This document shows, in pieces, positions 56,101 through 64,000 of a stretch of 64,000 nucleotides of DNA. The notes below the pieces were generated by a model. The model was not told the DNA's origin. It searched no databases and saw nothing but the letters and a program-made list of their open reading frames with translations. How positions within the stretch are numbered: the stretch's first letter is position 1; each line of letters begins with the position of its first letter. Origin of the DNA: Sabethes cyaneus (lineage: Eukaryota > Arthropoda > Insecta > Diptera > Culicidae); assembly GCF_943734655.1 (NCBI RefSeq), contig NC_071354.1, forward strand, positions 161,531,142 through 161,595,141, given 5' to 3'. The translations under genes were made by a program, and so were the position numbers.

Positions 56101-56141
56101 GACCATCTGGGTCTGTTGATTGGTAACAAATAAACAAATTC
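56101..56141 (+). other. 3' tail of the jockey-like element
   Basis: Short untranslated stretch 'GACCATCTGGGTCTGTTGAT' followed by 'AACAAATAAACAAA', an A-rich end usual for jockey-clade insertions. Confidence 0.6.
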
Positions 56142-56144
56142 AGC

Positions 56145-58350
56145 CGCCCACTCCGGATAAGGAACTGCCGTGAGCTGCTCCTAGCGTAGAGTACAGGTGC
56201 TCGCTAGGTTGAGGAAACGTCAAGCCACCAAGAGTCGCCCCTGACAGGGCTATTTTTGGCTATTCCAGCTGAAGTCTTCTAGTTTACTACTTCGAGCAAA
56301 ACTAGCGCTCAACAGAAAACTAATTCCCTCGGTCGTGGTCCTTTACGATCATCAATCGAGAACGGACGCTGAAAGTAGTGGTCGTCGAAATTTTTTGAAA
56401 AAAAAAGATCAGTTTTTTAGATTCAGATTCTATAGACTTTTCCGCTTATTTTGAAACTAATTTTATAACAATCTGACCACGGGTGGTGAATGACACTCTG
56501 GGTTAAAACCGATCTAATTATAAAAAAAATCCACGGAAAATGGATGAAAAACCTTATACATTCAAATATGTTAGTGCCTGGCGAAACAAAGCCTACTGGC
56601 ACAATTATGTTTTTGTTTTATTAGTAGATGTGATGAGGAAGTTATAATAGTTTAAAAGTTTTAATGACGAAACACATCTCATGCCGCTTCTCACGCGGAG
56701 GACCCGGATTCTTCTTGAAACGTCTACCATACTTGTCAAAACTGGTTTGTTTTGCAATGTTAATTAGTTTCTGTGTTAAAATACGTAAAACTTGAAAAGC
56801 ATGATTTTACAAGAATGGTATTTAATTGCTTCGAGCTTGTTTCGCGAGGCACTGAAATACTTTGGTGTATGATAATTTTGTCCCACGGATACTGATCAGA
56901 TGATTACAAAATTAGTTTAAAAGTAAACAAAAAAGCCTATAGAAATCTATAAATTTTAAAACAAAAAATATTAGTTTTTTCAAAACTTTTAGGTATGATT
57001 TTTGCAGAAATATTTACCATAATTTGAACTATGTTTATTTTGAGTATCGCCAGAACACAAATGAATAACAAAGTAGAGCGGCGGTCACGGGTCAGCGTGT
57101 GGATATGGAATTCAAATTTGTGGTCAAACGTTGGTAAGATCTATACTCAGACCTCCGCTCAGTCCTCTGTACGTACAATATTGGTTAATCAATTTTTGGC
57201 ATGCATATAAATTGTGGTTGAAACTATTTCATTAATTAAGGTTAGGTTATGTTCCTATCGGGGCTATAGGGTTGCTTGATTGTGGCATTTATTTGTATTT
57301 ATTCTTCATGTTTTTTTATTCAAAATAAGAATTAATTACCTATTAATTTTTTTTTCGGTCGCGGTTACGAAATCTGCCATTGAATATTACTACTTGAATC
57401 AATATGTATGTTTACATCATTCTTGATTAAAGTACCAAAGGTACTATGAGAAAGCCATCAAAAAAATTGTTGTTTCTGCATTTGAACGATTACATCTATT
57501 ATTAAACGTTCATTTGGACGTTATTTGCATGGTTTTTGTTGGTACAGGAGAAACAGTCCTGCCAGAATGGTTAGAATTAAATTGGTGATTATATTTTACA
57601 ACCTATTAGTAATAGATACCAACACTCGGAAAATAGAATCCGCAGAACTAACAAATTTATAAATAAAATTCGTTGGCACAATATTGATTCTATAAAACAC
57701 ACGTAACAATTTGCCGAGTGACAATCCTTAATTTCATTGCAGAAATTTAAATATTCATTTAATGGCTCCGCACGATTCTGTCCTTGGAGAGCGGCACGTG
57801 TTATTTGTAGGCCAAAAAAATAAAAAAATAAAATAAAACCTTCATGTACGTGATTGCCATCGATTTACACATATTTCAATGCGATAGCAGAGAATTCACG
57901 CATGGCGAAAATTTAAATTATTTCTCCCTCCTGAGATTTTAAACAAGGTCGGGCCAACGTGTATCGGAAACCGGGTTACCATTTATCACCCGCAAAGCAG
58001 GAAGCTGATGCTTCGACAACCGGCGGCGGCCGGGCGGCGCGCAGCTCTGGCGTGTCGGTAAGGACGCCATAGCATATTTTGTCAAAGCGCGCCAGTTATC
58101 TCTTCGGCATCGATCGACAGCTTTCCGAAGAAGAAGCGCATAGAACTTTACCCGAAGCCAGCTCGCTTTTCCGGATTTGAACGCTGGGAACCAACCGGCA
58201 GCTGCCAGTTGAAAGTCGAAGAAGTGAATGCCGTGCCGAGACGAAGGGCTTCGTATCGTAAATTTATGAAATATTCATGAAGTTTGTGCGCTCAAATATA
58301 TGCTTTTGGGACTACAAACACTTACCTGATGGCTTTGGTGCCTGGTGTAC
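56145..58350. other. 2.2 kb without a recognised gene
   Basis: No ORF over 60 codons. A GC-richer block at 57950-58260 (with 'CGGCGGCGGCCGGGCGGCGC' near 58021) stands out and could be a promoter or 5' exon region; the flanking sequence is AT-rich. Confidence 0.35.
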
Positions 58351-58354
58351 AGTA

Positions 58355-58484
58355 GGGTGACCAGTTCAAAAAATTGTTGGTTCTCTAGATGTCAAAATAG
58401 TATTTTTCTGGTTTAATATGTTTGCAATTTAAATTTTTACAAACAACAAAACAACGATTAATGTGGGTGCGTACAGGTCACCCT
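58355..58484. mobile_element. 130 bp MITE, TAGGGTGACC ends
   Basis: The left end is GGGTGACCAGTTC. The right end, reverse-complemented, is GGGTGACCTGTAC. TA flanks both sides with an A at the margin (58353-58354, 58485-58486). Small non-coding Tc1/mariner-type MITE. Confidence 0.65.
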
Positions 58485-58489
58485 AATCG

Positions 58490-59860
58490 CTTCGCTCCCA
58501 ATTCAAACTTTCCGTGCTAACAGCCATAGTAGAGCGGCAGGATGATGCTGTTGCTTCGGGTGTGAATTTTTACATGGCTGAACGAAAGCTTTTCACTCTC
58601 GAGCAACAACAGATGCGGAAAAAGAAGTACTCCGGTATGGCACACAGTCCGATGAACTTCTTAAGGTAGAATTCGATTTCCTTTGCACTAAACAATTCAT
58701 TTCGGCGGCACATTTGAATCGATTTGTTCATCACACGTATCTCTCGGTGTTAAGGGGGAAAAGGGAAAACAATACTTGAACACTCCACAGACCAAAGAAG
58801 CGGCTTGACAGGTTCCGGGAATACTCGATATGCTTTGGGAAAAATCTACCTACCAACCAGTGAGCAGTGGCTCTGCGGTGAATGGAATATGCAACATTTC
58901 CTGTGGCTGTCTTTGCACGGTTCTGCTGCGGATGGGGAAATTATGCAAATGATGTTACGGATTTCATAACAGCTCATGATTGGATTGTGGGTGGTAGTCG
59001 TTTGCGCTGCCGCCAGACACCGCGAGCGGTTCAGTGGTTGCTATCGATTTTTATATGCAAGTTCCATGTTTACTAAGTGACGATTACATACTAATGAGGT
59101 CGGCAGATCGTTTCTCATTTGCTCAAATATTTGACCATTTCGTTGGGCAGAGTGCGGTGAAATGGTGCTGCTTGGTTCATTATGAACAGGAAAAAGGTCT
59201 CAATAGGAAAAAGTTCAAAACTGGTAAACTACAGCTGCATGCTTCGAAAAAGAAGATCAAATGGAATGATGGCTTAAGATTCATTCATTTATCTGAAATT
59301 TAATCGGGAAATCAACATCGGTACAGGTCAATGCGAATCCACAATCGGTAGAAATATATTTTTATATCGATTTTCTGTTTGAATTCTCTGCTAACCAGGC
59401 GTTCAATCTGACATACCACAGTTGGGGTTGAGCGAATTTTGATTGCCTCTTGGCATTCGAATTTCGACTGGTCTATATGGCAAGCCTTAAGGTAGTAACA
59501 GCTGGTGAGCTTTAAATTGGGCAACATGTCGGTGGAAAAAATATGGCTTGTAGACTGACTGTCCGAACTGAGATAAAAACGGTAAATTAACATTTGATTG
59601 ACTGATGACGGAACTAGTCGAGAATGAAGATTTAGTAAAATATGCTGAAGTAGGGGCGAACTGCTTGGCATGTGTGAAATCAAACAGCTATAATTGAATA
59701 AGTCAAATGTGCTCTCAAGCATTTATGATGGACGTTGTATTTCAAAAAAGTCTGCAAAGATTTTGTTTACAGTCGCATTAGTTTTGATTTAAGCAATATA
59801 CAGATAATTGTCAAAGTTTTCTCAATGCTGCATAAAACTGTATATTCTAAGATTAACACA
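58490..59860. other. No recognised gene; several unassigned ORFs
   Basis: A 136-codon minus ORF (59312-59722) and plus ORFs of 64 and 89 codons (58882-59076, 59034-59303) have no recognisable domain. The minus ORF is the longest non-repeat ORF of this stretch and could be an exon, but codon use looks like background. Confidence 0.3.
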
Positions 59861-59861
59861 G

Positions 59862-60200
59862 GGGGGCTCCGTAGCCGCAAGGTTACCGAGTCTGCTCTGA
59901 CAAGCGAGTGGTCGTGGGTTCGAATCTTAGTAGAATCAAGCCATTCGATGTCAAGTGACTTTAGCATGGGTTTATTCTCAGGCCCCTCCATTTACCCTTC
60001 CTTCGTGCTGAATTCTATATTTACCCTCTGAAGCCTCTTGACAGTGCAAATGTCCCTCCTATAGTTAAGTGTACTGGTCAGAGGTACTGGCGAATGAGTT
60101 CTCGCCAGAACGGCTATAATATGGGATAGTGCTGGCAGCGAGGAATAAGTGGGTAAAGTAGATTAAGCTTTGAAGGAAGGGTAAACACCAATACACGCAA
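59862..60200 (+). mobile_element. tRNA-derived SINE, third family (~340 bp)
   Basis: The head is 'GGGGGCTCCGTAGCCGCAAG', 'GTTACCGAGTCTGCTCTGAC' and 'CGTGGGTTCGAATCTTAGTA', with A-box and B-box-like blocks (the B box at about 59916). The long body ends 'GAAGGAAGGGTAAACACCAA' and 'TACACGCAAGCACGCAT'. Elements with this head and tail are, from memory, common in mosquitoes. No target duplication was identified. Confidence 0.65.
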
Positions 60201-60351
60201 GCACGCATACAATTTTAAATAAGCATATCGCTCACTCAATTGCGATTATAGCAAAAAGAAATGCAGTGCAGGTCATACAGCAAACACCCGGGCGATATTA
60301 CAATAGATCAACTATACTGGTCGCAGTAATGAGTCCACACATGGACAAAAA

Positions 60352-60690
60352 AAAAGATTAACACGGTTTTATACCTAGACGATTGGTTACCACAAATTTG
60401 CTAAACTTTACGTCAAAGGTAATTAATAGTATTGAAGTGAAAGTGCAAGGCGAGGTAACTCATACAGATTTGAAAGCAGCTTTTGTGAAAACTGACCACA
60501 AACTGCTACTAAATAAGTCGATCCGTCTTGGTCGATCTACGCAATTGATTGCTTGGCTAGAATCTTGTCTTACAGAGCGTGAACTCCGGGCAAAGATTGA
60601 CGGTTGTGTCTCACAACCTTTTTCTTTTATTTGGAGTCCCATAAGGAAACAATCCTGGACCAACGTTGTTTATTTCGTTCTTCATTTTTA
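60352..60690 (+). mobile_element. Jockey-like RT fragment
   Basis: In one frame: 'HGFIPRRLVTTNLLNFTSKV' (60362-60421), 'THTDLKAAFVKTDHKLLLNK' (60460), 'AWLESCLTERELRAKIDGCV' (60550). Motif A Asp is present, but 'AAFD' has become 'AAFV'. Motif B survives only in another frame as 'GVP.GNNPGP' near 60637. Coding similarity ends where the following dispersed repeat begins. Confidence 0.8.
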
Positions 60691-60694
60691 TTAT

Positions 60695-61367
60695 TTACTA
60701 GCTAACCCGACAAACTTCGTATTGCCACAAATTAAACTGTGTTGTACATAAATCGTGAATCTCGGATGACCTTTGTCACAATCTTGAGTTTTGCAAGTTT
60801 CTGGGGAGTTCATGGGTGTTTTAATATACAAATTTTCCTCACAGTAAAGTAGAAAACAACTCCCCCCATTGCTTAGGCTGATAAAATTAAGCGGAAAGCA
60901 TTTAAATATTCGCCATGATTATATAACATTGTGTTGAATACCATTTTGCGGAACATCAATTCTCGGTTGAACATAATGCGGAATATAGAGTTTCGCAGAA
61001 TACCATTTCGCAAAAAACCTTACGCGGGATGTACCATTTCACGGAAAATCTTTTCGTAAAAAGTACCATTTCGCAGGGGTGACCCAACTGAAGGAAAGTA
61101 ATAGAGGTCAGTAGATCTAGGAAAATAAATAAACCTAGATAGAGGTGATCTATATGGGGGGTTGCCCCCCGCAGTGGCCGGCGCTTCCGACGGCAGGTCG
61201 CCGGCAACACTCGCGGCCTGTGGCCGTCTTGCGCTGAATTGTTCTATTGTTACTATTGATAGTTTTTGGTGGTCTTGTTATTGATTGATGTTTTATGAAA
61301 GAGTCGAAAATTTTTCGAGTTCGATTAGTTTTTGAGTTACACAAAAATTTCTGTTTTATTTGTATGA
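60695..61367 (+). repeat. Dispersed repeat debris ('CTAGCTAACCCGACAAACTT')
   Basis: Starts 'CTAGCTAACCCGACAAACTT', a block I recall from many arthropod repeats. At 60930-61080 the theme 'ACCATTTCGCRGAA' occurs about six times. A GC-rich segment with 'GTGGCCGGCGC' follows at 61160-61240. Class unknown. No coding sequence. Confidence 0.4.
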
Positions 61368-61789
61368 GAGTCCTTATCGGGGAGCAAAAAAATAATTTGT
61401 AGGATATGAGTCAAATTTCTTTTTTTTAAATCAATTGTCTGTGGGCAACAACTCGAAAAATGAGTCTCCGAATTGAATTAACGCTTCTAGCACGAAACAG
61501 AAATGGAAATTCGAACAATGGAATTTCCGAAAATCTTCCAAAAAAAAAAATTCCTTCGCTTTTGTCTTTTTTCGTACATTTTTGCATAGAAGATAATATC
61601 GTATATATTATAAGCAAGAATAGATTCGGTTTTCACGTTTAAGCCTTAAAAAAATTCTAAAAATCCATGTTTTTTTTGCTCGATTAAAAAATTTACTTTG
61701 TTTTTTTTTCGTCCCCCCCCCCTTCAGTGGCCGAACACCGGAAGGACAAAAACTTTATAAAATATTTGTAATGGCCTAATTAGTTCTCA
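61368..61789. mobile_element. Second copy of the 434 bp Harbinger-like MITE, left end worn
   Basis: Colinear with 10505-10868: 'AAAAATAATTTGTAGGATA', 'CTGTGGGC', 'AGCAAGAATAGATTCG', 'CATTTTTTTTGGTCGA'-like, and 'GGACAAAAACTTTATAAAAT'. The right end '...GTAATGGCC' is followed by TAA as at the first copy. The GGCCATT left end is not preserved. Confidence 0.75.
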
Positions 61790-61794
61790 AGTAA

Positions 61795-62270
61795 TGAGGT
61801 AATTTGTATTTCTTTTGTATGGAAGCCTCCCCTATTACAAGGGAGAGGGATCATTATTCCCCTCCTAAAGAGGGGAGGGGTCTCAATTCACCATAGAAAA
61901 TAAATTGCTTACAAAAACACCCGCATGCTTCCCCCTCTTAGTGGGGGAAGGGATCTCTAACCATCATAAGAACCTTCCCTGGCACCAAAAACCTCTGCAT
62001 ACAAATTTTTACTCCGATCGGTTTAGTAGTTTTCGCTTCCATAAGGAACATCGGGACAGACAGAAATCCATTTTATTTGGCATAGATTTGTATGAGAGCC
62101 CCGCCTCTTAGTGGGGGGAGGGGTCATTTGCCATCGAGAGAATCTTCCCTGGCCCCAAAAACCCCTACATGCAAATTTTCACGCAGATCGGTTCAGTAGT
62201 TTTCGATTCTAAAAGGAACATAGGGTAGGGACAGACAGACAGAAATCCCTTTTTATAGGTATAGATTTAT
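61795..62270 (+). repeat. Tandem pair of GC-rich dispersed repeat units
   Basis: Two partial units (61815-62090 and 62090-62270) share 'TTTGTATG.GAGCC', 'CTCTTAGTGGGGG.AGGG', 'CCTTCCCTGGC.CCAAAAACC', 'GATCGGTT.AGTAGTTTTCG' and 'GGACAGACAGAAATCC'. The end '...TATAGGTATAGATTT' looks like a terminus. Probably the far end of the same repeat class that begins at 60695. Confidence 0.6.
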
Positions 62271-62274
62271 TTCC

Positions 62275-64000
62275 ATTTGGCCGGCCGCGAGCGTTTCTAG
62301 GGCTATATGGGCCGTCTGTTGATGATATCTAGATACAATATTATAAACATCAAAATACTATTAACTGGGGCATGATATAGGGTAACGACACCAGTTTTCG
62401 CCACTTTTATCGGCATAAAATTGGAAAATCGAGATTTACTGCCATATAGTTGCAGGTAGATGAGCAGTTTCAAGCATACAATAAGCAGAAACACTTTTGC
62501 TATGTTTTGGGATAAAAATTAAGACTAAATGTTTGAAAATATAGTTGTAAATGTAAAATTTGTGATGCCTGTTCAAGCACCAGTTTTCGACCCCCCAAAA
62601 TCCAGTTTTCGCCACCCCTAAATGCATCGTTTGTGGCATGTTTTAGTCTGCAAATTAATTTATATTTTTGTATTTTTCAAAAACTTGAATCAATTTTCAG
62701 TTGAATGAAGAAAAGAAAATGGAAATCCGTTGAGAAATAACCGAGATATGGCAATTTTCTTGAAATCAGTATCAGTAGCGTCTATCTCTAATTTGGTACA
62801 TGACCGAAACCGTATCAGCATGGGTGTCAAACTTCAAGATTTTTTAATTTATTGACACTGAAAGCTTTTCCAGGTTCACGGCTTTCTATGGCGACTTTGT
62901 AGCAGATTCAGAGTACCCCGGCGGAAGTGCTCATTTTAGGATATATTCGAAATCATATCAACTTGGGTGTCATATTCTATGGTTTTGATGTCCGTAAGAC
63001 CTTAAAATTCACGACCTACATGATGCTATAGTTTCAGTCATTCCAAAATGGCCGTAGACAGTATTGGCAATGTTTTAGGAACTAATTCACGGAAATGGTT
63101 ACTTTTCAGCAGTCGACTGCGACTGATCATCTGTTCCAGTTCAAAAAATATAAATTCAAATGAATTTTCATACCTAAAAACGTAAATCAGTTTTTTAAAT
63201 AATATTCGATATCTTTTAAATATTTAAGAAGAACCAGAGAATATACCTCGGCGAATGCAACCGGCTGACCAATTGAATTTTTTTCTAGACTCTGTACATT
63301 TATTTCTAATTTATGAACTTGCTTGCTCAATTTATACGTAACTCGACAAAAATAGCATTAATGAGTTCTTTTACATAAGAATGTATCTCTATCTTTAAGT
63401 CACAAATAAGGAGATCCAGCGGTGTATTCAAACAGGATTGCCCTTCGCAAAACGCTGCAATTAAGGCTGTGAACCATTTCGCGAAATTTTTAACTTTTTA
63501 GTTAAAATTTGACAGTTCGATGGTTATCTATCCTCGAGTGGTTAAAATCAGTTCAGAATGCGAACCATTTCATATTTTACGGATTGATAGTTGTTTTATT
63601 CAATGAGAGCATATACAAGGTGAGGATGAAGATATGTTTCTATCACGGTCCTGCTAGGCAGCCATGTTCTTGCAGCCAACATCTAACCATTTGCGTAAAT
63701 GAAACAGCATGACACCGCTATACGTTCTGTTCGTTTCACTCTACAAAGCCGGTATGCTGTCAGGTGGGTAGTATTTTCAAATCTTAGCAAGATTTTTGTA
63801 AATAATACCCACGCCGGCAGTAGATGTTGGCTACTGTCAAACACATTTAGTAGGGATAGGGTTGCCAGTCCCTTGGTTTCTATAACAGCGAATTTATTTA
63901 TTCAGTCCAGGTTGGAATTGGATGAATTTTTGGTGTTCATTTGCTCCTATTTGATAGAAAAAATTTATCTCATTTCATTTCGGGTTGAATAAAAAAATTT
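62275..64000. other. No recognised gene; one internal repeat theme
   Basis: 'CCAGTTTTCGCCAC' occurs at about 62391 and 62602, with 'CCAGTTTTCGACC' between, suggesting repeat debris at 62380-62640. The rest carries only short ORFs without motifs. Confidence 0.35.

Noticed and set aside
59863..59940. tRNA gene (Ser-like)
   Set aside because: A and B boxes are present, but the acceptor stem is not matched and a long SINE body follows.

Overview
The window looks like non-coding, transposon-rich DNA from a dipteran, most likely a mosquito (Culicidae; I lean to Anopheles or a relative). The reasons are: AT-rich intergenic sequence; RTE-like and jockey-like non-LTR retrotransposon pieces; an ITm (Tc1/mariner-type) transposase relic whose motifs resemble the mosquito DD37E group; a ~200 bp tRNA-derived SINE present in at least seven copies; and many small inverted-repeat elements. 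The species is an inference. I see no complete host gene. The window could be a long intron or a gene-poor interval.

Layout, 1-19 kb: two decayed minus-strand RTE-like copies (1-2.3 kb, 2.9-3.4 kb) and an ITm transposase relic (3.5-4.7 kb). A GC-richer island with overlapping ORFs (5.3-5.95 kb) is followed by a 616 bp element with inverted ends and AAAT target duplications (6.07-6.68 kb). A tandem pair of ~300 bp repeats lies at 9.0-9.57 kb. An RTE copy at 9.64-11.28 kb has an internal deletion and carries two nested MITEs. Next come a 1.16 kb CCCAAG-terminal element (11.3-12.5 kb), a near-perfect 91 bp hairpin (12.78-12.99 kb), SINEs, a jockey RT relic (13.8-14.5 kb) and a foldback element with a MITE in its core (14.7-15.4 kb).

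Layout, 19-43 kb: a (TG)n tract leads into degenerate ~300 bp and ~150 bp tandem repeats (19.2-20.4 and 21.7-22.35 kb). Then come a nested hairpin/foldback (25.03-25.45 kb), a second foldback (25.5-26.4 kb), RT debris (27-28.9 kb), a pogo/Tigger relic (30 kb), a 220 bp hAT-like MITE with a perfect 8 bp target duplication (31.4 kb), and a minus-strand jockey copy split by a 241 bp MITE (32.1-33.2 kb). A pyrimidine-rich tract of about 1.4 kb (36.0-37.4 kb) and a second CCCAAG element (37.4-38.65 kb) sit between arrays of a degenerate 12 bp repeat.

Layout, 43-64 kb: a mosquito-type tandem repeat is split by a 349 bp MITE (42.9-43.85 kb). Two RTE-like copies lie head to tail (43.9-46.2 and 46.3-48.2 kb), the second cut by a SINE with a 17 bp target duplication. 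A possible signal-peptide exon (51.2 kb, minus) is the best host-gene candidate. A perfect (TAG)n tract of ~227 units (52.985-53.666 kb) is followed by a SINE/RTE junction duplicated in tandem and by the best-preserved coding sequence, a jockey-clade reverse transcriptase ORF (54.46-56.10 kb). The last part holds a second SINE family, another jockey relic and GC-rich dispersed repeats.

No gene system or operon is visible. What the window shows is layered transposon insertion, and the nesting gives a relative chronology: RTE and jockey copies are oldest; MITEs and SINEs inserted into them; microsatellite growth and a 160 bp-period duplication came last.
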